A stretch of DNA of 64,000 nucleotides from Perkinsus marinus ATCC 50983 (GCF_000006405.1 NW_003215385.1:32180-96179); one strand, 5' to 3'. Numbered from the stretch's first letter, positions 1 through 11,990 are shown. Notes: a model not told the origin generated them from the sequence alone. Program-made: numbers and translations.

Positions 1-109
1 AGGAAGAAGCATCCCCGAATAATATGCTCGAGAAACTTCGGCTCTCATGGGACATGCATCGCACCGCACAAGGCCAACACACAAGCTAAACTCCAACTCC
101 TACTGAGCC

Positions 110-1500
110 AACCGTGTCAACGTATAGGCGCGCAGTTGCCCATGGAATATAAGGAGGAGAACCAACGCTCGTCTTCAACTCTCACAGAAGAGTCAGTTCT
201 TTAGCTAAAGAACTTAAACACAACACTCGGATTCATTCCTAGGCATGGTGGTCGCTGCGTGTGGTCTATCTATCAATGTAGGAAGATCCATAGAAATGCT
301 CTCCGGCGTACTCGAAGGACTATGAAACGTAAAATATAGCTGAGGAGCATGAGCCGTGGGTTGAGAAGAAGAAGACTACACCAAATCATCAGTTTCATTA
401 AACTAGGCACTTATTGGAATGAGTGCTTTGGACATCCCGGCATATGTGCCCCTACTGGACCCGTTTTGAATCTTGCTCAGCCAACCAGAAGATACCCCAA
501 GATACGCGCCATGGGCGTATCTTCATGTCGAGCGAGCAAGATCCAAATTAGGTCTAATGATGTTGTGCATGATGACTCGAAACCATCAGGCGATAGGCAG
601 CCCTATAAATCATTCGATATACATAGTCACTTTAGTCGAGGAAAGTATCACCGCCCTGCTTTCTCTACGGGCTCTGACACGAGTGCAGTGATCTTCCCCG
701 TTGGACACTTTCTCGATCAGCTTCAGCATAGCAAAGATTCTATCTAAGCCTGCAGACAGCGAATAGAGGGTGAGTACTTTCTTGACAGACATTGCAGCCT
801 CAATTCCAACGTACAAGCGGTACCCTATGTCCCACGGAGTAACTCCGTCAACGCGTTGGCGCGCAGTTGTTCCATAACTCATGGGCTATGCTGTAGGGCG
901 GAGAACCAATGCTAGTCCCAAACTCACATAAGAGAATGAGTTATTCCACTGAAGGACTCGAACGCAATACTTAGATCTGTTACAAGGCACGGCACAGCAT
1001 TTTTCGCTGCGAGTAGCCTACCTATCAATGCAGGAAGATCCATAGAAATGCGCTCCGGCATACTCGAAGGACAATGAAGCGTAGACTGTTAGTGAGGGAC
1101 ATGAGCTGTAGGCTACAAAGGAAGAAACTACACTGAGTAATCTGTTTCAGAAAACTAGGCACTTACTGGAATGAGTCCTTTGGACATACCGGCATATGTG
1201 CCCCTACTGGACCCGTTTTGAATCTTGCTCAGTCAGCCAGAAGATACCCCAAGATACGCGCCATGGTCGTATCTTCAGGTCGAGCGTGCAAGATTCAAAT
1301 CAGGCCTGGTGATGGTGTACACGATGACTCAGAACTATCAAACGACAGGCAGCTCTCTAAGTCATTCGATATACATAGTCATATCCGCCCCGGCTCCTCC
1401 ACCCTCACTAGCATGATGGTAGTGGTATCTCCAGTTGGACGCTATATCGATGAGCTACAGCATAGCAGAGATTCTATATGAGCCTGCAGACAGTGAATAG
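110..1500. repeat. Two diverged direct copies, about 752 bp apart
   Basis: The stretch around 121-780 is repeated at about 873-1500 with an offset of 752 bp. Anchors include GGAAGATCCATAGAAATG at 281 and 1033, and the segment beginning GCCCCTACTGGACCCG near 448 and 1200. Copies are clearly diverged but collinear. Both keep a short plus-strand frame open (centred near 470-620 and 1220-1380) with similar residues, including RRYPKIRAM and KSFDIHSH. I recognise no protein family, and no terminal repeats or target-site duplications are visible. It may be an old tandem duplication of an exon or of an unclassified repeat. Confidence 0.75.
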
Positions 1501-2712
1501 GTGTTCGCCGTGTAGTCAGATTCATCGTCATGCTTTCGCCGCCCGCTCCCATATGACTGCAGTGGTCTTCCCAGTTGAACGATGATTTGATTGACCACTG
1601 CACAGGTGATATCCGATGCGAGCCAATGCCGGCTCGCTTCCAATCGTCCGGAGTGTTCTTCCCGAGTTTCGATGCAACGTTACAGCCTATATTGAGCTAT
1701 CTCCATGTGATCAACAGATTGAATCCCGCTCGCTATGATTGACATGATGGCTGATGTCAACGGGAGCTGATGCCGACGAAGGACGTGTTCTCGTTATGCC
1801 AGTTTGAAATATGACGTCCAAAATATCTTCAAAGGTGTGATCGACCTTTTCGCTTCGGAGAGTTCAAATGATCTTCTGGCATCATCACAAAGGGCTTCTA
1901 TGTGTGTAGAAATTAGTCATGGCGAGGATATGGTGATTAAACTCTTCGGCGTTATCCTCACATGATTGCCGACTTTGTACCATGCTCCAGATTCATGCTA
2001 GGCGCTTGTCTCGAGTGGTCGTGATGCTTGCAAGTGTTGACAAGCATATATCTTCAACCTTTTCACCAAGCAAGCTGCACTGAGGCTAAGCGTGGTTGTG
2101 TATGTTTTTGACTCGTCGACGACGTTTCACGTTGAATGCAGGTTATGCCATTCTCCGACTTGCCGACAAGTGGATATGTCTTCCGTCACTCACGTGGCTG
2201 CTCTACTTGGTGTGCGGCATTTGACAGGGCAAGAACACAACAGAGCACATACGCTGGAATTCAAGTTCGGCAGTAAACCAGCTGCATAACTTGTTTCCAT
2301 GGGTGGACTTTTTCAGATCAATTCAAGGCGTCGGAGCAAGGCTGACATGCTTGATGCGAGTCAAATATTTGTGGAGCTCCTGAGATAGCTCAACACATAT
2401 ATCGAACGAGCAATCTTGCCGATTGGAAGATATCACAGCTTCGATCGTCTTCCGTACTTCCCAGTTTATCTTCTTTCTGCATCAGTCAAGCGCCTGCATT
2501 CAACAGTAATCATGACCAAATCATTGCATTCGGACTATGAAAGTTCTCCTTGCCTCTAAAAAGTAATTTCCGATTCTGCCTCCTCCCCACACAGTGCCAC
2601 ACTTCCATTGACATCAATATAGAACGCCACTAGCAACCAGATGTTCTCAGCATCGCTGACTAACACTTGTAGCAAGAAGCTCAAGGAGTCGATGGCCGGC
2701 CACTTCCCTCTC
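1501..2712. other. No gene recognised
   Basis: Only short open frames are present on either strand and none shows a recognisable motif or convincing exon joins. A final exon or 3-prime UTR of the WD40 gene to the right may reach into the end of this stretch. Confidence 0.5.
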
Positions 2713-5160
2713 TTAGCTAATTAAAATACTCAACGCCTGTGATGATGATAATACACACTGAATATAGCGATGGAATACAGGCAGAAGTTGAAGCCAGTAG
2801 AGCAGCAGCCGCTTTGTTCTTCCGCTTATAGAGTGTTGCTGGCCACCCCCCACATAAGGGCTTCCAACATTTTTATATACCACCCTCGACTCGACACACT
2901 TATATTTTATCGGCCAACGCTGAAGCAGGGATGAAGACCGTGAACATGTCAATGAGAAAAGGTTGGACAAACTTACGATCTATCTGCGGCATCGGACTTA
3001 TCTTGTTAGACTCCGATTCCCCTTTGGGTGATGACTCATCGTCTAGCTCAATCTCGCTCACGCATTCTCCGCCAGAGTCCGTTGGAGCCTCGCCACCCGG
3101 AGAGGCAACTGCACGTAACAGAGCATTTGAGGACAGCCTCTGCAGACGAGCGAGAGTAAGGTAGCGGCACTACCTAGATCCGGACGGGGGTCGAAAGGAA
3201 GAGCATCCCTATCCTCCTGATGCTCAACCATCGATCGTATCATACTTGAACAGTCGAGAACCTAATGATCGACTATGTCTTGCAAGCAGTACTGTTGCGT
3301 ACGATCTCATCTAGCGGACCGAATCCATGCACTCGGCACCCAGCATCACCAACTAGGATGCACTTTTTGGATGCTACATACACCAGTGAGGTGAGAGGGC
3401 ATAGATACCTATGCGAGATGGTGAATGCCATGCGACTTAGTAGCAGTACTCGTCATAGTTCTCATCATCCATCCTCCGCTGGAAGTCGGCAAGCGACTCG
3501 AAATGCCGAAGAAGGATAATCTGCAGCCTCGAGTCCGCTGCGCGCCCTGCAAAGGATATGCGGAGTGGCAAAGGTCTCTGACTCGATTCCAACCGCCAGC
3601 ATTATTACTAACGAGTTGCCGCAAGACAATACTGCCATCCGTGCCACCCAACACCATCAGCGCCACAGGCTTCTCCACCTCGCTTGTAGTGGCGGCTCCC
3701 GCAGCTTGAATCTCCCCTGAGCTCCCACTCGGTGATGCAGAAGACTTGGCATGATGCTGAAGCCAGATACCGCACTCACAATGATGCAGTCATGTCTACG
3801 CCAACTGAATACAGCTCTATCGTCCGCTACCTTTTTCCCTCTCTTCTTATGACTCCTCTTCTTAGGAGTTTCCTCAGGAGAAGCAGTAGAAGCGCCAGCA
3901 GCAGTACTGTCCTCTCCTGGTCCATGCACTATCTCCTCACTGCCGTCATCATCATTATCAGACTCGTCTGCTTGAGGGGTCCTTGCGTTATCCTGGTTAC
4001 TGCTCCTTGTGAGAGGGAGCTCCATCTTAACGTCCAACTGGACCACAGCAAACGCCGATAGTGGCGCACCACACGTCATGATCGAGGTAGGATACCTAAA
4101 CCGTAACGACGATAACCATCATGGACACGGAGCGTCAACTGATAGTTACAAACCGACACAGGATCATCACGGGACGCTATGGGCATATACCACAAACATC
4201 CAAGACTTCAAAAAAATGCCAGAAGCACAATAATGAGATGAGCGACTAACACTCTGAGAATCAAGCTCATCCCGTCTCGCAACGACGAATCCAAATGGTA
4301 GTTTGGAGGACACACTGAAGCGACGACCTAACCCTTACACATGCTCAATAGTCCTGTCTTCCCTTCGCCATAATACCACAGTATGATGGGCAGCCAGAGT
4401 GAATACCACATCGAGCATGTAGCAGTAATTGATACAGGTGATGGCATCGTGACTACCACTCATAGCACTTTGGGATGATGCAGATTGTGGATGCCCACTG
4501 GCACTCCTGTCCTCACTACTCTCAACAGAAGGCAATGACGATGGTGAACTAAGACAAGATACTCATATGCACTCACAATAATCGTCTATGGCTGAGGACA
4601 TCTAGCGTAAGCAGAGCATGAGGATGAACATCCAACTCACGTAAAGGTATCCACTTTATTGAATTCTTTGTCCAAGACCATAATCCCACCGTTCTCTAGA
4701 CCAACCCATACCTCCTCGTGGAGGTAGCATATGGCCGTCGCAGCAGGGCACGACTTACCACCCGACGGTCCTGAGGATAAGTCCACCAATACCTCAGATT
4801 ACTGCAACGACTCTAGTCAAGAAGTCGCCAGGCCAACCCCAGACTACCTTCCTCTTCTCCAACACTAGGGAGAGTGAGAGTGACGACTCCCGATGGTGCA
4901 GGGCTATCCAGGGAATTGAAGACATACAGCAGTCCCGAGGTAGACCCTACAGCAACTCCCATGCACTACTTAGAGCAACGTAACATACCAGCAACAACCG
5001 CTGTTCGATCCACGCCTTCGTCCTCTCCAGCCGGCATCACAGTCATACACGTTATCCCATCAAGCAATGCCTCAACACTCACTGAGCGCCCTTCCGACGG
5101 TGCGGTGAAATATGTATGAATAACAGTCTTCTGTTGAGGAGCGAAGATCTGACAGTTCAT
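2713..5160 (-). CDS. WD40-repeat protein with acidic/basic linker, multi-exon
   Basis: Exons on the minus strand join into a beta-propeller-like protein. Seen in order: a first exon from the ATG at 5160; strands near 4.9-5.0 kb containing GSTSGLLYVF; an exon at about 4.64-4.75 kb with VWVGLENGGIMVLDKEF; an exon at about 4.34-4.53 kb with SGSHDAITCI followed by HHTVVLW, a typical WD40 blade; a charged linker at 3.81-4.03 kb (acidic run, then KKRSHKKRGKK, a possible nuclear signal); another blade at 3.63-3.70 kb (LGGTDGSIVLRQL); and a serine/acid-rich tail at 2.95-3.24 kb. An in-frame TAG near 4976 is avoided if a very short intron of about 33 nt is removed there. That step, the exact 3-prime end and the exons between 2.7 and 3.2 kb are uncertain. 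WD40 proteins act as scaffolds in complexes; the partner cannot be told from the sequence. Confidence 0.6.
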
Positions 5161-5269
5161 ATGATGCTATATCGGCAGATTCGTTGATCGATCACCTCGA
5201 TCAGATTCCGTTCCTGGCATCCCAGATAAATCACCGGATTCCCCGCTATGAGTCCTTGCGCGCCACAGG

Positions 5270-6236
5270 TGAATGATTGACCTAAAAGCTGAGGTCATCG
5301 CTCAGAACGGCGAAGCCACGCTCGAACATGCTGCTACTGTGGCTACTGCTACAATGACCGTCATCATCTACTACCTTCTCGAGGAGTATGTGAGTACTCT
5401 AACTTCCCTTTCTTGAACTCCGAATCCAATGAATACAACTCGAGCACTAAATGAATACCACATGCACCATTCTCACCGGGTTGTGTTGATATTATCACTC
5501 ACCACTGGGCGTTAGCGAGTACGCCATCTCCTCCCCGTCTATAGTGAGGATGCCCGAGAACAGCACCGGCCCACGCTTTCCTAACCGATGCAATGCCGTT
5601 ACTCACTACGGAAGCTAGCATTGTTATACAAGTCGGATAATAGACAGCGAATTAGAAAATGAACTTTTCTTCGGAGAAGACCATACCCTCATACCAGTTC
5701 GCTTATCTCCAAACTCTAATTGTATCTCCAATGCTGCACGGGACTGGCTCGTTGACCACAAGGACTCTCGAAAAGACGACAGCCACTTGAACATGCTAGA
5801 TGATGAAAAACTATCCTCGAGCATCACAACAACCTATCCCTCGTAACCACTTAACACAATACAACGTGAGCCAAGTCAATAGTAACTAGCCTTACTCTCT
5901 TCCTCCACTCAATAGCACCACACACAGCAGCAAGAGGCAGCATCCAAGATACCAACCCTCTACTGGGCACGAGTGCATAATGAGGTGGAAGAGCAAGCAT
6001 CAGTGAGGAAGAAAATCGGACGGCCGAAGAGTGATGAAACTATACACCATCTAATAGTGTGTTCATCTACTCCCTGTCGTCTTAACAGTATCAACGTAGT
6101 GAAACAGGAATCGGAAGCGGGCCTTATGGCCACACACTTTCATCACTACGACGACTCTGGTGGAATCCACTCCAACTCTAGCTTAGTATCTGATGAGAAT
6201 GAAAACGATAATGACATAGTCGTGGAGCTACAATAG
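5270..6236 (+). CDS. Uncertain spliced gene of unknown function
   Basis: Three plus-strand blocks look coding. One runs from an ATG at 5270 to a GTGAGT donor at about 5388. A second runs from about 5619 to 5845 and is rich in Asp, Ser and Leu. A third, from about 5930 to a TAG at 6234-6236, contains KKIGRPKSDE and an acidic C-terminus. The opposite strand is less convincing over the second and third blocks. Splice phases between blocks two and three do not join cleanly, so an exon is probably missing from my model. No family is recognised. Its stop lies 2 bp from the stop of the converging gene at 6239, and its start is about 110 bp from the divergent WD40 gene, so it would share a promoter region. 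Confidence 0.4.
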
Positions 6237-6238
6237 AA

Positions 6239-6768
6239 TTACTCCTTATGAATGTTCATGGCCTTAGCGGCGAACCTGTCAGGAGTCCTGATATCGTACA
6301 AGCAGCAAGAGCCGATCCATACCACGGTGAACACGATGATGCTGAGATAAGAGATGAGGTGCTATACGAGGCCATCAGAGGCTGGGAGAACTTACGTGAC
6401 AAATGTACCAGCAAGGAAGGTAGGGGTCACAACACGCTTCATCCAGCCCGACTTGGCGAGAGCCACCTGCGTGACCTCTTGGATGACCTACCATGAGAAA
6501 TGAGTAACAGATGACACAAGGCGGAGGGAATGCGATATACCTCCTCATGCTTCTTCTCCTCTTCCTGCTGCTTACTCAACAGAGGCTTAGCCTGATCGAA
6601 CTGCTCAGCGGAGGCAGCAGCGACTGGAACGGCTACTTCCTAGCAGAGGAGTCTGGTAACGAGGGATAAAGGAAGCATTGCACTTACGGAAGCCATAGAC
6701 TGTTCCTGGCCGAACACAGCAAGGACGGCAACGAGGCAGAAAACGAACAAAGCATTGAACGAACGCAT
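6239..6768 (-). CDS. Small secreted/type I membrane protein, four exons
   Basis: Four exons (6688-6768, 6541-6639, 6396-6487, 6239-6341) join in frame at GT-AG sites to give 124 residues. The N-terminus has a clear signal peptide, a Met-Arg start followed by a hydrophobic core (ALFVFCLVAVLAVFG). A Gln/Glu/Lys-rich segment follows, likely helical. A C-terminal membrane segment (about residues 82-105, containing IIVFTVVWIGSCC) precedes a short basic tail. The ATG at 6768 is chosen because it begins the signal peptide. The layout predicts a small single-pass protein with a short lumenal/extracellular domain. No family is recognised. The gene converges with the plus-strand model ending at 6236. 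Confidence 0.75.
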
Positions 6769-7161
6769 TGGTAGTAGTTACTGGTGGAGAGGAGCTCTAC
6801 GAGCAGGAGAAAAAACTCAACTAACAACTGAGTAGCAGATCCAACCTGAGGTACACCAAGGCAACACAATCTCTTCAGACGCTCCCATTCCACAACAGCG
6901 AAAAAAATCTCAAGTGTTCACAGTATATTCAATGTCAGCAGTGTGATATGGGAAACACATCGGAAGTGCTGATGATGACAATGTGCTAAGAATGGTGATG
7001 GTCATAGTGTGACGCTAACGATGACGGTGAGACAAGCAAGTCGCTGACTAATATACTACAGTACTCAACGATTATCTCTGTTGAGGAATTGCCAGAATGC
7101 AAGATTCCACACATCATAGAACGTCGTCGTTGAGCAGACCCAAGGATAATAACCTCCGCAT
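6769..7161. other. Intergenic between the small membrane protein and NFS1
   Basis: No coding signal is seen. It should contain the 5-prime region of the small membrane protein gene and the 3-prime UTR of the NFS1 gene, both on the minus strand. Confidence 0.5.
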
Positions 7162-8920
7162 TTAGCTCCAGGTAACCTTGGGTAGAGGTTCTCCACTCTC
7201 CTCAGCTTCCATTATCATCTCCCAAAGAGGCGACAACTCACGAAGGTATGTCACTTGTTCGATGACCTTGGCTATCGCATTATCAACCTCTTCATCCGTG
7301 GTGAAGCGGCCAATACCGAACCTGTCACACAATGAACAGCATACCATCAAAACATGAACCCTGGTGACACCTTACCTAAGGCTCGTATGTGCAAGATCAT
7401 CACCAACACCGATCGCTCGAAGGACATAGCTAGGCTCAAGGCTGGCACTAGTACATGCCGAGCCGCTAGATACACAGAGATCCTTACTAAGGGCCATCAA
7501 CAGAGACTCTCCCTCTACAGCAGAGAAAGAGAGATTAACATTACCGAAATACCTAGAAGGGAGTAGTGATGATAAGACGACGATCCCCTTCGTACCTCTC
7601 TTTCTCACTTCCGTTGAGTATGACCTTAGGTAGGTGTCCTCTGATACCATCCAGAAGCTTTCGAGCTAACCTCGACACATGCTCCTTATCCCTGTCCATC
7701 TCCTTCTGACATATCTCACAGGCAGCACCAAACCCCACCACATTAGGAGTAGCTAAAGTACCAGAACGGAGACCACGCTCCTGACCACCACCATCAATGA
7801 TAGGGCGCATACGTACACGAGGATGACGACGTCTAACGTAGAGGGCCCCGACCCCTTTAGGGCCATAGACCTTATGTCCAGAGATACTCATCAAGTCGAT
7901 GTTCATATCATTCACGTCCAACGGAATCTTACCGACAGCTTGTGCGCAGTCTGTATGGAAGTAGACACCGTGCTTCCTGCAAACCTCGCCAATCTTCTTA
8001 AGTGGTTGCTCAACGCCTATCTCGTTGTTCACAGCCATAACACTGACTAGAACAGTCTCGCCAGGCCTGATGGCCTCCTCGAGCTGTTTGAGGTTGATCA
8101 AACCGTCATGGTCAACCGGCAGATATGTAACTTCAACATCGTCATTCTGTTCTGCCAATGCACGAGCACTAGCCAATACACACTTATGCTCAATTTGAGT
8201 AGTGATCACGTGTTTCTTGCCGGTCTTAGTCCTGAGAGAAAGAAACTCATTCGTCTGCACTAGTAGTAGAAGAGAGCAATCGTACTTGGCGTAGTTAGTG
8301 ACACCTTTCAAAGCCAGGTTGTTGGACTCAGTAGCACCACTAGTGAATATGATCTCCTTAGGGTTGGCACCGATCAGACTGGCCACTTGTCCTCTGGCGT
8401 GTTCACAGGCATCATCAGCCTCCCAACCATAGGCGTGACTCCGACTGTGAGGGTTGCCGTACCTGTTCATATCGACGAGTCGGAACCGTTCAAGTGGATG
8501 AACTACACTTACATATTGCAGAAGTACGGCAACATCGCATCAAGGACGCGAGGGTCCATAACAGTGGTAGCACCATTATCAAAATACGCCTGAGTGAAAG
8601 TACATCACATATACCTAACATGGACCTAATCCGTATCATGCACGCTCGACCTCTAGATACGCCTTACGACTCTCAACAACGCCACTTCTATAGTAACACC
8701 CTATCACGAGACAAGTCTCTGAGCAACTCAGCGCATGATGACTTTCCTAAGCTCTACCAAACCCGAGCTGAACTGCGACAACCCACCAACCTACTGGTCG
8801 CTTATATTCGATATCTTCCACTTGATCTGCCTTAGTGGCGAAGGCTCTGCCGCAACGACTCAGGACGGCCACTTGAGCCCTGCTAGCCAAGGTTAGAGCG
8901 CTCCGAGAGCATGACAGCAT
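7162..8920 (-). CDS. NFS1: Cysteine desulfurase, mitochondrial (NFS1/IscS)
   Basis: NFS1 is a PLP enzyme that takes sulfur from cysteine for Fe-S cluster assembly with ISCU and ISD11 in mitochondria. Visible signatures: the substrate/PLP region GATT then [51 protein letters not shown] with the PLP lysine; [12 protein letters not shown]; and the catalytic-cysteine loop SSGSACTS. The C-terminus has the [10 protein letters not shown] motif typical of mitochondrial NFS1. The first exon starts at the ATG at 8920 and encodes an Arg/Ser/Ala-rich amphipathic leader, a good mitochondrial presequence. Introns interrupt at about 8.61-8.80, 8.46-8.51, 8.24-8.29, 7.56-7.60 and 7.32-7.37 kb. The apparent Met-Asn-Arg start at 8470 lies in an intron just before the YGNPH exon. 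The protein has the usual family length, and no key residue is missing. Confidence 0.95.
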
Positions 8921-9343
8921 TTTGGGTAAAGCTGTATACGCTGAGTGCCACTGACGGCGGCGCGGTAAAAATGCATGAAACTAATTGACCTAACTGCAAG
9001 AAAATGTTAAACATGATTGGGTATCAAGTTGAGCAAATTTGTGACAGGCAAATATTGGCAATGATGATGGCTACTGTTGATTAACCAGTCGCCTATCAAT
9101 ATGTAATACTGAAGGAGAATTCAGCGGCTTGGCCAGCGACAAGTTTCGTTTTAAGAGCGTCTCATGGTAGGACACAACAAACATTGGTGGAACCAGGCAT
9201 CGTGTAGGGTATAACATTACTCTCTATACCGTGTGTGAGTTGATCATAAACACATTAGAAACATCACAAGTGGGAATCCATGAGGCAACAATACACTGTG
9301 ATGGCGTTCAAGTTCAGTGCCCGAAACCGCTGGTATTGTGAGC
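8921..9343. other. Divergent intergenic region
   Basis: This separates NFS1 (minus) from the CIMIP2-like gene (plus), so it should carry both promoters. No TATA box or other element can be assigned with confidence. A short 5-prime exon of the right-hand gene may be hidden here. Confidence 0.4.
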
Positions 9344-10118
9344 ATGTCCTCTTCCAACTCCTCCAGACGGGCCTCCAAGTCCATGAGCACGTCTAGGCTC
9401 AGCGGTACATCAACCTCATCATCATCTAGGAAGATATCTGGTCGATCTCTCTCCACTAAAAAGAGCCAAGTAGACCCCAACTGCCGTAGTTATCCTTATG
9501 GTTGGGGTATTTCTCAGTCGGTCTCATCGGGAAGGCCAAGCTCGGCTAGCAGTGACTGGTACAGTGACACTGTTGACTGTCCTTTTCTTGGTGACTACCC
9601 TCTGAGTAGGGCACGAAGCACAGGCTTCCTCCCTCAAATAGGTAATGGTCTCCTCCTCTTTATGGTGGTAGTAGTGGTCGTCGGCTTTTCGTCAGGGTGC
9701 TACCCCCTCACTGGCATTCCTGGGTACACAGGATACGTACCAAGGAAGGGGCCAGAGAACGTCATCGGTGCTACCTTTCGACGCGCTAATGAATTGGCGC
9801 TTTATAGAGACTCTCGACGACCGGCGTATGTTACAGATGACCACTTCCTGCCACTTTGCCTCTCATCGTCATCAACTATGCAATGGAGGAGGAACCCGGG
9901 AGGCCTAGGCGGCCGGCTGGGAGCCGATGTGCCTGGGTAAGACTCTTTTGAGGTCGATGGTGACGGCTCATCGTAGATACGGTGGGTATATACCCGGAAA
10001 GTACAGTGACAACGTATTCGGGCAAGTGTTTGCCCAAGCCAATAGAAAAGCCCGGACAATCAAGTTACAACAGGCTATGGAGAGGAACGAGGCTCAGCAG
10101 AGGCTTATGAATGGATAA
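9344..10118 (+). CDS. CIMIP2/FAM166-type (DUF2475) microtubule-inner-protein-like
   Basis: Two copies of a motif are seen: a first block with PLTGIPGYTGYVPR then NVIGATFRRANELAL (about 9.71-9.80 kb), and a second with VPGYGGYIPGKYSDN then VFGQVFAQANRKA (about 9.94-10.06 kb). The pattern P-G-Y-x-G-[YF]-[VI]-P followed by G-x-[TV]-[FY]-x-x-A matches the CIMIP2/FAM166 domain of ciliary microtubule inner proteins (family knowledge). Introns at about 9642-9695 (54 nt) and 9939-9979 join the frame. The N-terminal half is Ser/Arg rich and weakly supported; the antisense strand there reads as an acidic peptide, so the true start could be later or on another exon. The ATG at 9344 is the first in frame. 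If right, the protein sits inside axonemal doublets, consistent with a flagellated zoospore stage. Confidence 0.6.
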
Positions 10119-11068
10119 TGGAGGGCAGATAGTAGTGTAGGCAATGTGCCGCCGCTGCCATATCACTGCTATCTCTTGTAGGTGTCGATCATGCGTGCTC
10201 GGATATAGCATCGAGTCTATCAGGGTATGGAGGATGTGCATGCACATTTAATGTTACTGTCACAAGGGTGTTCACAACGCTAATGTGTTGCGTTGGAGTA
10301 AAGAGTGGGCGGCGTCTGGTCTGGGCTAGCCTTGTTGGAGTTGGGTAAATTCGGTAATCTATTCAAGTTGTATACTGTCGGGGTCGACTTATTCAGTGAC
10401 ACCTACTTAAACTCGGTGACACTTCTTAACCGGGAGATGGTGTAGAACTATCTCCTAAACGATGTGCTGAGTTTCTAGTTCAAATCATTAATCTTCTCGT
10501 CATTCTGTCGAGCGACATAACTCGATACCGCATAGTGGATAATATGCGCGGCTTGCACCGGCACTTGCTGGATATATACCGTATTAATTGACAATCATCT
10601 TGCCGTTCGGAATGTACTCCTGGGTCCTTCGCCCTCTTGGTCGGTCTCGGTTGAAGTTTCTACCGTATGCGGTAGGTGCGCTCTGACCGCCCTGATGGAT
10701 GATCCCATACGTGTCTGAGTATACGTCGTCCGCTTGTGTTTCGCAGGGAGAATCTCAGTGGTATCGAGCTGGCTTGTTTCTCCATTTTTATCTTTGATGG
10801 GCTGGTGACTAGATCCAGACCACATTCTGGTCTAGTGCTCAGGCTCAGCGAGGATATTTTTCTGGTCATTCTGCGCGCACCTTGAAAAATGGCCTATAGT
10901 TGTGCATATGAGTCTGGTGATGGAAACGAAGTGGTATCAGCAGTGAGAATTCTGGATTCTGGTTTTGTTCTATACAGTAATATGATAGAATATGAACGGC
11001 AACAAGGTTTAATGATCAGTTAATAATAATCATACTAATAGTTATTTATTATAGTGATATCACCCACT
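10119..11068. other. No gene recognised
   Basis: No frame here shows a recognisable motif or a supported exon join. Short minus-strand frames at 10.6-10.87 kb are basic and Ser/Thr rich but isolated. Confidence 0.45.
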
Positions 11069-11990
11069 ATGGATAGGAATCCTGATAGTAATCATAAGAA
11101 GTCGAGAAAAAACAGTTCGAAAGGAAGAAGGGAAGTTGCGAAGCGGATGGTGAGTCGTGCCATATTTTGTTTGTCTACGCGAACTATGTAGTTCAGTATG
11201 AAGATAAGAACAAGCTACAGGAAGACCTAGATGACTTGAAGGTTGAGGTCATCAGATTGCGGACGGTCTGCGAAGAGGATCGTCATAATTTATTAGAGCA
11301 ACTGCTCTATATGCCGGGAGGTACGGTTTCCTTCGATAGGCACTTAATTGATGCCGATACAGCATTGTACAGTTTGCTGATAGATGGAAACTTACAGACT
11401 GTGATACTGAGTATCACACTACGGCTCCCGTTCTTCGAGTTCAGCTTGGACCAGTTGTAGTTGACGCCTTGACCACGAGGAAGATAGCTTATCGTAGATC
11501 ATTTGCTGAAGCTTTTCACTCCTTATCAGACCCGATATACGAATTGCCTTCAGTTGATGAATTGATCAATGTCACTCAAGTGCAACCCCTCCAATGGAAG
11601 CCTCAGATACGTCGAGGACGAACGCAGACACAGCAGTCTTTTGATGAGCAACAAAGAACTCTTCGTGTGGGTATAGACGCTATATATCGACTCAGATCAG
11701 GGGAGTTTGCATTCGTACCCGCCCCTATTTTATTGGACCTCCAGGTAGCGGAAAATCATTCATTACCGCTCATTGGGGTGCTTGTGCTTTGGCAAAGGGT
11801 TTCAGTGCCATTGTAACTAGCGTGGCAAGTGAACGAGCTGCAGCACTTGGAGGTGAACATATTCATCTGGTTTTCCCATACCTGTAGCCCAAAACCTCTC
11901 GAGTCGTACTTTAGCTGAGAGAGCTCTCACTAGATTAGTCCGAGATACAATCAAGACGCATAGCCTGCTTTCTCTGCCGAATTTAGTTTG
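11069..11990 (+). pseudogene. PIF1-like SF1 helicase N-terminal piece with basic/coiled-coil leader, frame-broken
   Basis: An ATG at 11069 opens a Lys/Arg-rich segment that splices (GTGAGT donor near 11151) into a leucine-zipper-like coiled coil, giving a bZIP-like layout. After another short intron a long frame runs to about 11.73 kb. The next block has a Walker A motif, GPPGSGKS (about 11.74 kb), followed by ALGGEHIHL, then after one more frame step GFPIPV. Walker A followed by a G-[TE]-x-x-H region and F-x-I-P is the start of PIF1-type helicases. Two single-base frame changes, near 11.72 and 11.87 kb, are needed to keep this series, and no normal intron explains them. The Walker B region was not found. 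I therefore call it a broken helicase, possibly from a transposable element. It may join the gene to the right. Confidence 0.5.

Noticed and set aside
4970-4985. In-frame TAG in the WD40 gene read as stop-codon reassignment or readthrough
   Set aside because: A very short GT-AG intron can remove it, and other genes here use TAG, TGA and TAA as normal stops.
4995-5020. tRNA T-arm-like word near 5003
   Set aside because: It lies inside WD40 coding sequence and lacks D-arm, T run and splice context. A chance match.
8400-8470. NFS1 start at the Met at 8470
   Set aside because: That Met is inside an intron. The real N-terminus with GATT and a mitochondrial leader is in exons upstream, starting at 8920.
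9317-9470. Acidic minus-strand protein at 9244-9480
   Set aside because: It is the reverse reading of a Ser-rich plus-strand stretch and has no splice partner, although it cannot be fully excluded.
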